Assembly: GCF_003334855.1 (NCBI RefSeq)
Contig: NZ_QOWE01000036.1
Coordinates: 1-64,000, forward strand
Length of the DNA: 64,000 nt
Source of the DNA: Larkinella punicea
GTDB lineage: Bacteria > Bacteroidota > Bacteroidia > Cytophagales > Spirosomataceae
Direction of reading: 5' to 3'
Each line of letters begins with the position of its first letter. Position 1 is the stretch's first letter. Positions 57,320-64,000 of the stretch are shown here, in pieces. The notes beneath the pieces are model-generated. The model did not search any database, was not told the DNA's origin, and was given only the letters and a program-made list of their open reading frames with translations. A program made the translations under genes and the position numbers.

Positions 57320-58318
57320 TTACTTCAATACGGTTTTTAACGCATTCGTCGCCACGACCGGCGACGTTTTTTCGTATAAAACCGTGTACACCATCTCCAT
57401 AATCGGCATCAGAACATTGTATTGCCGGTTAATTTCGTGAATGCTTTTCACGGCGTAATAGCCTTCCGCAATCATATTCATTTCCATTTGGGCCGACTGC
57501 ACGCTGTAGCCCCGGCCAATCAGATGCCCGAACGTCCGGTTGCGGCTGAAAGGCGAATAGGCCGTTACGAGCAGATCGCCCAGATACGCCGACGCGCTCA
57601 GATCGCGTGGCATGGGATACACCCGGTCGACAAACCGCCGGATTTCCTGCATGGCGTTGGACACCAGAACCGCCTGAAAATTGTCGCCATAGCCCAGCCC
57701 GTGCGTGATGCCGCAGGCCAGCGCGATGATGTTTTTCATCACGGCGCAGTATTCCACGCCATAGATGTCGTCGAGGGCCGAGGTCTGCACAAACCGGCCG
57801 TTCAGGAACTGCGCTACTTCCGACGCAAAATCCAGATTCTGCGATGCAATGGTCAGATACGACTGTTTTTCGAGGGCCACTTCCTCCGCGTGACACGGCC
57901 CGGCAATGACCGCAATCCGGCCCGACGGCACCCCAAATTCCTGCTCGGCCCAATCGGTAATCAACTGGTTTTTTTCGGGAATCATGCCCTTGATCGCCGA
58001 AACGATGCTTTTTCCCGCCAGTTGTTCCGGTTTGACACCTTGCAGGGCGTCGCTCACAAAAGCCGCCGGAACCGCCAGAATAATATAATCGCTGGTGCTG
58101 AGTGCATCTTTGATTTTCGTACAGACCCGCACTTTGCGCGGACTGATCTGAACATCGCTGAGGTAACTCGGATTGTGGTGAAACTTTCGGATATGCCCGG
58201 CATCGCGCTGGCTCCGCAGCCACCAGCGAATGTGGTTGTTTCCTTCCGACAGAATTTTAATGATCGCAGTGGCCCAACTGCCACCGCCCACGACGGTAAT
58301 CCGAGCGGGTTGATTCAT
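57320..58318 (-). CDS. gpsA: Glycerol-3-phosphate dehydrogenase [NAD(P)+]
   Basis: 332 residues that make sn-glycerol-3-phosphate for phospholipid synthesis. The NAD(P) site is VVGGGSWATAIIKIL; the segment AVIAGPCHAEEV is conserved. The catalytic lysine lies in CAVMKNIIALACGITHGLGYGDN and the C-terminal GIAEGYYAVK-like MIAEGYYAVKSIHEI matches the family. The length is standard. It is alone on the minus strand, its stop next to that of the HIT gene. The 182-base region upstream holds a weak A/G-rich hairpin and the terminator of the adaptor gene. Confidence 0.95.
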   Translation of the reverse strand: MNQPARITVVGGGSWATAIIKILSEGNNHIRWWLRSQRDAGHIRKFHHNPSYLSDVQISPRKVRVCTKIKDALSTSDYIILAVPAAFVSDALQGVKPEQLAGKSIVSAIKGMIPEKNQLITDWAEQEFGVPSGRIAVIAGPCHAEEVALEKQSYLTIASQNLDFASEVAQFLNGRFVQTSALDDIYGVEYCAVMKNIIALACGITHGLGYGDNFQAVLVSNAMQEIRRFVDRVYPMPRDLSASAYLGDLLVTAYSPFSRNRTFGHLIGRGYSVQSAQMEMNMIAEGYYAVKSIHEINRQYNVLMPIMEMVYTVLYEKTSPVVATNALKTVLK

Positions 58319-58435
58319 AAGTTAGTAGAGAAGATAGAGGTAAGAATAGAGAAATGAGACTTTTGACAACTCTTCAGCAGTCTTTACTCTCATGTCTTTC
58401 TTCTATATTGTAGCATTAGAGGCCGCAAAATACGA

Positions 58436-58469
58436 AAAACGCCTGCACCTTTAACAAGGCAGGCGTTTT
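58436..58469 (-). terminator. Terminator after the efflux adaptor gene
   Basis: AAAACGCCTGC (58436-58446) pairs with GCAGGCGTTTT (58459-58469) around a 12-base loop. Read on the minus strand, the stem is followed by T-rich sequence, 32 bases after the adaptor stop, fitting intrinsic termination of that transcript. Confidence 0.8.
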
Positions 58470-58500
58470 CGCTTTTTCAACCGTATCGCTCAAGTGGAAG

Positions 58501-59919
58501 TTATTCTTCCGGCTTTTCCGTCTTTTTGTCTTTGTTCGGGTCTCGTTTCACCACGGGATCACCGTCTTTCAGGCGCTTCGAAACCGCAATAAAGGGTCCG
58601 GAAATCACTTCGTCACCCGCTTTCAGGCCCGATTTAACCTCGATATTTTCAAAATCGCTGATGCCGGTTTTTACTTCCCGCTGAACTACTTTGCCGTTCT
58701 GGTGAACAAACACAATCTCTTTAATCTCCTCCTTCTTGGCCGGAGCCTGATTGGCTGGTTTCTCTCCGGTGTTGTTATTGTTGTTGTTATCCTCGTTTGG
58801 GCTGCGGTTCATCGCTTCCTGGGCAGCTCCCCGCGTCGTGACGGCGGCAATCGGAACGGCCAGCACACCCGGACGGCGGTCGGTTATGATTTCAACGGAA
58901 GCGGTCATGCCCGGTTTGAGGGGATAGCTGCGTTTGGCCCGCTGAGCCATCAAATCTTTGTACGAACTGTTCAGCACCTTGATGCGGACTTCAAATTCGG
59001 TCACGGCATCGGTCGACATGCTCGATGTAGAGGTTCCGGTTCCGGTCAATCCATTGGCGGTATTGGCAATTTCGGTAACAATGCCTTTGAACTTCCGGCC
59101 CGTGGTCGAATACGAATCAACGTCGATGTCCGTCGTATCGCCCAGGCTGACCCGTACGATGTCGTTCTCGTTGACGTTGACCCGAACTTCCATGTTGTTG
59201 AGGTTGGCAATCCGGAGCATTTCGGTACCGGCCATCTGCGACGTTCCTACGACGCGTTCGCCCAATTCGACATTGAGTTTGGAAACCGTACCGTTCACCG
59301 GCGCGTAGATGGTCGTTTTACGAAGGTTTTCCGTGGCATCGCGCAAACCGGCTTCGGCACCGGCGACGTTGAATTCGGCGGCTTTTATGTTTGCCTGAAC
59401 GGATTCGATGTCCTGTTTGGCAACGTTGTAGTCGGCTTCAATCTGTTCAAAATCCGAGGTCGAAATTACCTTGTCGGCCAGCAGTTTTTTGTTCCGTTCG
59501 TAATTGGCTTTCGCCCGAATCAGACGGGCTTCCGATTGCGCGGCCAGGGCTTTGGTTTGCAGATATTGCGCGCGGCTGGAGTTGACCGTGGCGCGGGCGC
59601 GGGCCAGCAACGACTCGTAGTTGTCGGGCCGGATCTTGAGCAGCAATTGCCCCTGCTTGATCGAGTCACCTTCGGCGACGTACAGGGCAATGATTTCACC
59701 GGAAACATCCGGGCTGATTTTGACCTCCACCTCGGGCTGCACCCGTCCCGAAGCACTCACCCGTTCGATGATGTCCACTTTTTTGACGGCGGTAAAATCA
59801 ACTTCGGTCGGTTTGGCTTTACCGATCAACCCTGTTTGTTTGGCAGCCACCAGGCCACCCACCAGTAGAATAACAATTCCACCTAAGATCCACCAGATGC
59901 GGTTCGATTTGCGTTTCAT
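58501..59919 (-). CDS. Efflux periplasmic adaptor (MacA/HlyD-like membrane fusion protein)
   Basis: 472 residues from the start at 59919 (MKRKSNRIWWILGG), since the longer frame upstream is hairpin sequence. One N-terminal membrane helix (IWWILGGIVILLVGGLVA) is followed by the barrel-lipoyl-hairpin layout: SGRVQPEVEVKISPDVSGEIIALYV, a coiled-coil hairpin (about 105-200) and the second lipoyl half APVNGTVSKLNV. The C-terminal part contains an Asn-rich NNNNNN stretch and ends in charged PNKDKKTEK. It links an inner-membrane pump to TolC. The TolC gene lies upstream on the same strand; an ABC ATPase and permease are close by, favouring a MacAB-type system. Confidence 0.92.
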   Translation of the reverse strand: MKRKSNRIWWILGGIVILLVGGLVAAKQTGLIGKAKPTEVDFTAVKKVDIIERVSASGRVQPEVEVKISPDVSGEIIALYVAEGDSIKQGQLLLKIRPDNYESLLARARATVNSSRAQYLQTKALAAQSEARLIRAKANYERNKKLLADKVISTSDFEQIEADYNVAKQDIESVQANIKAAEFNVAGAEAGLRDATENLRKTTIYAPVNGTVSKLNVELGERVVGTSQMAGTEMLRIANLNNMEVRVNVNENDIVRVSLGDTTDIDVDSYSTTGRKFKGIVTEIANTANGLTGTGTSTSSMSTDAVTEFEVRIKVLNSSYKDLMAQRAKRSYPLKPGMTASVEIITDRRPGVLAVPIAAVTTRGAAQEAMNRSPNEDNNNNNNTGEKPANQAPAKKEEIKEIVFVHQNGKVVQREVKTGISDFENIEVKSGLKAGDEVISGPFIAVSKRLKDGDPVVKRDPNKDKKTEKPEE

Positions 59920-59925
59920 AGAGAT

Positions 59926-60017
59926 GAACAATGAATAATGAGCATGAATGTGATACGGAATACGCAAACGCCTGAATGGCAGAACTTGCAAATTATTCAA
60001 TATTCATTATTCATTGT
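59926..60017. repeat. Simple-word hairpin between tolC-like and adaptor genes
   Basis: ACAATGAATAATGA (59928-59941) is exactly inverted at 60004-60017. Further ATGAATG and CATT words give imperfect extension. It lies just before the adaptor start and 10 bases after the TolC-family stop, inside an apparent operon on the minus strand. Confidence 0.7.
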
Positions 60018-60027
60018 CCATTATTCG

Positions 60028-61545
60028 TTAAAAAGATAACGGTTTATTTTGGTAAAAATCAAGAATCTTGGTTCGGAACACGTAGTCAAATTTGGCCTGT
60101 ACCAGATTGGCGCGGGCGGTATCGAGGTTATTTTTGGCAATGTTGTAATCCACCGAGTTCAACGCGCCGGCATTAAACCGGCTTTCGGCAGCCTGGAATG
60201 CTTTCTCCAGCGACTCCACCTGAATCTGGGTTGCCCGGTAGCGGTTAGCCCCTGCCAACATGTTGGTATAGGCGGTTTCGATGTTCTGACGCAGCGTCAG
60301 CTTGGTATTATCAACCGCAATCTCCGACGTTTTTTGGGTAATTGTCGCACTTGTAATCCGGTTTCTGGCCACAAAGCGGCCGAAAATGGGGATGTTTAGG
60401 TTCAGCGATGCCCCGCGGTTAAGATTGTTGCTGAGTTGTTCTCCGTAGGTATATTTCCCTACGTTGTAATCGTCCTGAAGTGTAATAACTTCCAATGTTG
60501 TACCATTCGACAATGTAATTGGTGTGCGAACCTCTACTTGACCAAGGAACGTCCTTTTGGGCAGGCCCACATTCGAATACAGTGTATTAAGCGATCCACT
60601 CAGCGTAAGCGTTGGATAGAGACCCGCCCGGGCAACCGCTACTCCTGCAGCATCACTGCGTACACGGAGTTCGGCAGCTTTTACGTCCGGCATAAACTGA
60701 AGAGCCGTTTCATAAACCGCCTGTGCAGTTGCCGAATACGGTTCCAGCGTCGGATCATCAAGCTGGTATTTTTCCACTTCCAGTGTGCTCGGTGCCGGTA
60801 GGCCATTGCTGCCCGCGGGTACATTCATCGCCTGTAACAATGCCAGCTTAGCCAGATCCAGGTTATTTTGAGCATTCACAACCGCCAGTTCATCGTTGGC
60901 CACCTGCGCACGCAGGTCATACAGTTGGGCCTCCGCCAATGTGCCGGCATTGACCAGTTTCGTCGTGCGATCCAATTGACCCCGCGATGTTTCAACCTGA
61001 CGCCGGGCGATGTCGAGTTGTTCCTGGTATGTCAATACGTTCAGGTAGTTCTGAACCACCAGAATAGAGACGTTATTCTGGGTGGCCTTTAAATTCTGCT
61101 GGGTCGATTGCAAAAACAGATCGTTCTGTTTGATAGCATTTTGCAAGGCAAAGCCATTGAAGAGCGTTACTTGCCCCTGAAGCTGGTAATTGTTGGATCG
61201 AACCGAGGATGTGACGAATTCATTCGTTCCTGGGTTGATGTTCCGGCCTGAACTAAATGACTGATTTGCGAAGCCATTTACACTGGGCAACAGATTTAAT
61301 CTCGCCTGTCTTAATTGCAGTGAACTACCCTGCACATCCAACTGCCCCTGCTTGATCTGTAAGTTATTCTGCAAGGCGATGTCGATACATTGCCGTAATG
61401 AATACCGCTGGGAAACCGGTGCCGTCTGGCTGGCCTGAACCGTTGTCTGGGCATTCGTTGCGTTCACGATGAGCCCCAGTAGCGATGCCAGGATCGTTGT
61501 TCTAAACCGGATCGCCGGACCGTTGTTGATAGTAAATCGCTTCAT
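60028..61545 (-). CDS. TolC family outer-membrane efflux protein
   Basis: 505 residues with an N-terminal segment that includes a hydrophobic signal (TTILASLLGLIVNATNAQ). The body shows the repeated long helices and short barrel strands of TolC, e.g. SLRQCIDIALQNNLQIKQGQLDVQG at the start of repeat one and ETALQFMPDVKAAELRVRSDAAGVAVARAGLYPTLTLSGSL in the second half. It forms a trimeric tunnel across the outer membrane and periplasm. The adaptor gene follows. A drug, peptide or lipid substrate cannot be told apart. Confidence 0.93.
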   Translation of the reverse strand: MKRFTINNGPAIRFRTTILASLLGLIVNATNAQTTVQASQTAPVSQRYSLRQCIDIALQNNLQIKQGQLDVQGSSLQLRQARLNLLPSVNGFANQSFSSGRNINPGTNEFVTSSVRSNNYQLQGQVTLFNGFALQNAIKQNDLFLQSTQQNLKATQNNVSILVVQNYLNVLTYQEQLDIARRQVETSRGQLDRTTKLVNAGTLAEAQLYDLRAQVANDELAVVNAQNNLDLAKLALLQAMNVPAGSNGLPAPSTLEVEKYQLDDPTLEPYSATAQAVYETALQFMPDVKAAELRVRSDAAGVAVARAGLYPTLTLSGSLNTLYSNVGLPKRTFLGQVEVRTPITLSNGTTLEVITLQDDYNVGKYTYGEQLSNNLNRGASLNLNIPIFGRFVARNRITSATITQKTSEIAVDNTKLTLRQNIETAYTNMLAGANRYRATQIQVESLEKAFQAAESRFNAGALNSVDYNIAKNNLDTARANLVQAKFDYVFRTKILDFYQNKPLSF

Positions 61546-61612
61546 GGTTGTTCAATGTTACAAAGTATCTTGCGTACTCATTAACTATTTTAGATAAACG
61601 GTGAAAATACAA

Positions 61613-62434
61613 ATGAACGTGGTTTTAAACGGGGATGTAGTGCCGGAAGAGGCCGTTGGGCTACCCCTCAACGACCGGGCATTTCAGTACGGCGACGGCT
61701 TGTTTGAAACCCTCCGTTACCAACACCATGAAGTCCGGTTCTGGCCGGATCATTACGACCGGCTCACCCGTGGCATGGAAGCCCTTTCGCTCCGGTTACC
61801 TCCCCCATTCACGCCCGACAGGCTGCAAAGCCAGATCATTGAACTCCTGAAAGCCAACCACCTGCTCGACCAGACTTCGCGCATCAAACTCCAGGTCTGG
61901 CGACAAACCGGAGGTCTATACACGCCAACGAGTTTTGAGACCCATTACCTGATTACCGCCCGAACCGGTTTGGATTTTGCCCTGTCCGAAAAAACCACGG
62001 TGGGCTTCTTCGACGCCGTCCGGCTGTCGCCCTCAGCGGTTTCGGCTTATAAAACCCTCAATGCCTTACCCTATGTGTTGGCCGGAATTGCCAAACAGCA
62101 GCAACAGGCCGACGATATGATTCTGCGGGATACGCACGGCCACCTCGCGGAGTGCATTGCATCGAACCTTTTCTGGCTGGTGGGCGACGTGCTCTTCACG
62201 CCATCGCCCACCAGTGGCTGCATCGAGGGCATTCTGCGCCGACAACTGATCCGGCTGGCTCCGCACCACGGCCTTTCGGTGCAGGAAGGGCTGTTTTTAC
62301 CGGACGTTCTCGCGAAAGCCGATGCGGTTTTCTGCACCAACATCAGCGGCATTCAGTGGATTCGGCGCATTGGCGAAACCGAATTTGACGAGACGCTGAT
62401 GAATCGAATCAGACCGGTTTTTGCGGATTTATAG
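61613..62434 (+). CDS. Class IV aminotransferase (aminodeoxychorismate lyase/branched-chain aminotransferase-like)
   Basis: 273 residues from the ATG at 61613; an in-frame GTG at 61601 would add four residues. PLP-dependent fold type IV: the motif AFQYGDGLFETLRY near the start, the PLP lysine in SAYKTLNALPYVLAG, and LAECIASNLFWLVGD with the conserved glutamate. The length suits PabC (4-amino-4-deoxychorismate lyase, folate pathway) or a D-amino acid aminotransferase; both remain possible. It is the only plus-strand gene in this block and lies between the exporter parts. Confidence 0.85.
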   Translation: MNVVLNGDVVPEEAVGLPLNDRAFQYGDGLFETLRYQHHEVRFWPDHYDRLTRGMEALSLRLPPPFTPDRLQSQIIELLKANHLLDQTSRIKLQVWRQTGGLYTPTSFETHYLITARTGLDFALSEKTTVGFFDAVRLSPSAVSAYKTLNALPYVLAGIAKQQQQADDMILRDTHGHLAECIASNLFWLVGDVLFTPSPTSGCIEGILRRQLIRLAPHHGLSVQEGLFLPDVLAKADAVFCTNISGIQWIRRIGETEFDETLMNRIRPVFADL

Positions 62435-62443
62435 CCCGGCTAT

Positions 62444-63136
62444 TTACTCACGCTCCAGCGATGGCACCTGAAACGATTCCAGCCAGCCGTCTTTCAACCG
62501 CAGAATCCGGTTGCCGTATTCGGCGTTCACTTCCGAGTGCGTCACCTGCACAATGGTCACGCCGTCTTCCTTGTTCAGTTTTTTAAACAGGTCCATGATC
62601 TCCTTCGCGTGGTCGGAGTGCAGGTTGCCGGTCGGTTCGTCGGCAAAAATCACTTTCGGCTGCGACGCCACGGCGCGGGCAATTCCGACCAACTGCTGCT
62701 GGCCCCCCGAGAGTTGCGACGGAAAAAGGTCTTTTTTCGCCACCATATTAAACCGGTCGAGCAATTCGGCCACCCGGCTTTTCCGTTCCGACGACGACAT
62801 GCCTTTATACAGCAGGGGCGTTTCGATGTTTTCATACACCGTCAGTTCATCGATCAAATGGTAGGCCTGAAACACAAATCCGATGTAATTACGGTGCAAT
62901 TCGGTGCGACGTTTCTCCGACAATTTCTGTACCGGCTGGTCAAAAAACAGGTACTCCCCTTCCGACGGCTCCTCCAGCATCCCCAGAATGTGCAGCAACG
63001 TGGATTTGCCCGATCCCGATGGCCCCATGATGGAGACAAACTCGCCTTCGTTGATATCCAGCGTGATATTACGAAGCACGTACGTCTTACCGAAACCGGC
63101 GGGGTAGTACTTGGAAACGTTCTGTAGTGAAATCAT
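62444..63136 (-). CDS. ABC transporter ATP-binding protein (MacB/LolD type)
   Basis: 230-residue nucleotide-binding subunit. Walker A is MGPSGSGKSTLLHIL, the Q-loop FVFQAYHLIDELTVYEN, the signature LSGGQQQLVGIARAVA (the usual QR replaced by QL), Walker B VIFADEPTGNL and the switch histidine in VQVTHSEV. This is the type that energises FtsX/MacB permeases. The permease gene lies upstream on the same strand across a hairpin, and together with the adaptor and TolC gene they make a full tripartite exporter. Confidence 0.93.
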   Translation of the reverse strand: MISLQNVSKYYPAGFGKTYVLRNITLDINEGEFVSIMGPSGSGKSTLLHILGMLEEPSEGEYLFFDQPVQKLSEKRRTELHRNYIGFVFQAYHLIDELTVYENIETPLLYKGMSSSERKSRVAELLDRFNMVAKKDLFPSQLSGGQQQLVGIARAVASQPKVIFADEPTGNLHSDHAKEIMDLFKKLNKEDGVTIVQVTHSEVNAEYGNRILRLKDGWLESFQVPSLERE

Positions 63137-63175
63137 AATTTGGTATAGTTGAAAACCTGTAAATCCCCTTTTGCT

Positions 63176-63271
63176 GAGTGATGAGTTAAGAATGAAGAAT
63201 GAAGAGTATGTGTCCTTAGCGGTTTGGATGACCCGTTTAACTCTTCATTCTTCATTCTTAACTCATCACTC
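63176..63271. repeat. Simple-word hairpin between permease and ABC ATPase genes
   Basis: A perfect 32 bp inverted repeat (63176-63207 with 63240-63271) around a 32-base loop. The 5' arm consists of GATGAGTTAAGAATGAAG words. It starts two bases before the permease stop codon on the minus strand and is followed, 40 bases on, by the ATPase start. Confidence 0.9.
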
Positions 63272-63272
63272 T

Positions 63273-64000
63273 TTATTCACTTCTCAAACTATCAGCCGGA
63301 TTCGACAAGGCGGCCCGGTAGGTCCGGACTCCGATGGTCAGTCCTCCCAGCCCCAGCAGCAAACCGATGCAACCGCCCAGCGTTTCGAAACCGATCGAAA
63401 CATGATAAGCAAAATTAATCAGAAAAGCCATTCCGGCCAGATACCCCAGCGGGATGGCAATTGCTCCGGCAATGAGCAGTAATTTAACAAAATCCCACGA
63501 CAGCAGCCAGATAATTTGACGCACCTCCGCGCCCATCACTTTCCGAATGCCCACTTCCTTGATGCGGGTTTCGGTCGTGTACGTAACCATGCCCAGCAAA
63601 CCCAGACAGGCAATGGAAAACGCCAGCCCCGTCAGCAGGCTCATGAAATTAACATCGTCCTCGTGGCTATGGCGTTCGTATAAAAAATCAGTATACCATT
63701 GCGCGGCAAATGGTTCATAAGGATTGAGCCGTTTCCAGATGCGTTGAATAGCAGCCAGCGCAGAGGCTTCGGCACCGGTAGCGATTTTCACATTCAGAAA
63801 CCGGAACTCCTTCGGCTGATACCGTAGAACAAGTGGTTTGATAGCCCAATTGAACGTTGTAAACCGGAAGTCTTTCAACACGCCGGCAATCTGCACTTCC
63901 GTGCTGTCGTTCAGCCAAAGTGATTGTCCTACCACCTCCCGCGGGTTTCCAAACCGAAATGCTTTTACGGCTTCTTCATTGACCAGAATGAAACGCCCCG
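63273..64000 (-). CDS. FtsX/MacB-type ABC permease, C-terminal part (cut by window edge)
   Basis: The frame is open to the right edge; translation of the last ~65 bases gives FILVNEEAVKAFRFGNP, a standard MacB_PCD stretch, so the gene extends beyond the window. The visible ~240 residues contain the end of a periplasmic domain and the final helices: FMSLLTGLAFSIACLGLLGMVTY, the conserved KEVGIRKVMGA loop and later membrane segments ending SNPADSLRSE. It is the permease partner of the ATPase at 62444. An internal GTG near 63935 is not the true start. Confidence 0.92.
   Translation of the reverse strand, partial: GRFILVNEEAVKAFRFGNPREVVGQSLWLNDSTEVQIAGVLKDFRFTTFNWAIKPLVLRYQPKEFRFLNVKIATGAEASALAAIQRIWKRLNPYEPFAAQWYTDFLYERHSHEDDVNFMSLLTGLAFSIACLGLLGMVTYTTETRIKEVGIRKVMGAEVRQIIWLLSWDFVKLLLIAGAIAIPLGYLAGMAFLINFAYHVSIGFETLGGCIGLLLGLGGLTIGVRTYRAALSNPADSLRSE

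Noticed and set aside
58702-59868. 388-codon open frame antisense to the efflux adaptor
   Set aside because: Gly/Arg/Phe/His-rich nonsense typical of antisense frames; the adaptor on the minus strand has signal helix, lipoyl and hairpin regions.

Overview
The window looks like chromosomal DNA from a Bacteroidota bacterium of the order Cytophagales, most likely the Spirosomaceae (Spirosoma/Larkinella type). The reasons are the gene content (a Bacteroidota-style GT9 enzyme, a BatA-type two-helix protein, PadR next to a prefix-domain FtsX permease, an S9 peptidase, DUF3109), promoters of the Bacteroidota TAnnTTTG type, few Shine-Dalgarno sites, and a moderately GC-rich coding style. The species assignment is inference. 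No rRNA, tRNA or CRISPR array was seen.

Layout. 1-205: tail of a transposase and a purine/pyrimidine hairpin. 206-2287: metG. 2459-4049: an AT-rich, overlapping AAA-ATPase/Toprim-like gene pair resembling OLD/PARIS-type defence modules, followed with overlap by an SDR gene. 5238-9513: TPR protein, YD-repeat protein, MscS channel, GT9. 9754-13178: PadR, large FtsX permease and a small membrane protein. 13186-13333: REP-like repeats. 13371-19416: barrel-like protein, M16 peptidase, then an operon of O-methyltransferase, LysM lytic transglycosylase, DUF3109 and an alkyltransferase-like protein. 19425-22715: response regulator, mtgA, hemW, GNAT. 22716-23625: almost gene-free, holding a small Cys/Lys-rich ORF and a ~506 bp MITE-like element with a perfect 55 bp inverted repeat inside. 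23626-32773: DoxX, PhzF, HAD, YciI, S9 peptidase, lipase-like lipoprotein, Lys-rich exported protein, GH5-like enzyme, aldose epimerase.

33007-43419 is the most striking block. It is a compact co-directional cluster of an FHA protein, a 27-residue membrane peptide, a PP2C phosphatase with a periplasmic beta-helix-like domain, two tandem Hanks-type membrane kinases, a natural fusion of a RodA/FtsW polymerase with a class B penicillin-binding transpeptidase, and a second FHA protein. Its content parallels the actinobacterial pstP-rodA-pbpA-pknA-pknB-fha locus, but it is re-wired. The inferred role is phospho-regulated, envelope-sensing peptidoglycan synthesis.

43467-50992 holds moaD, moaE, an EEP-family nuclease/phosphatase, and the rimP-nusA-infB operon with a terminator-like hairpin in its leader. 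51069-58318 holds a metallophosphoesterase, a BatA-type protein, Uma2, folA, fmt, greA (behind a possible small RNA), HIT and gpsA. 58501-64000 holds the parts of a MacAB-TolC-like exporter (adaptor, TolC, ABC ATPase, truncated permease), split by a class IV aminotransferase gene on the other strand.

A recurring feature across the window is about ten intergenic hairpins. They are unrelated in sequence but alike in style: built from simple short words, with the purine-rich arm 5' on both strands, and placed between neighbouring genes, often inside apparent operons.
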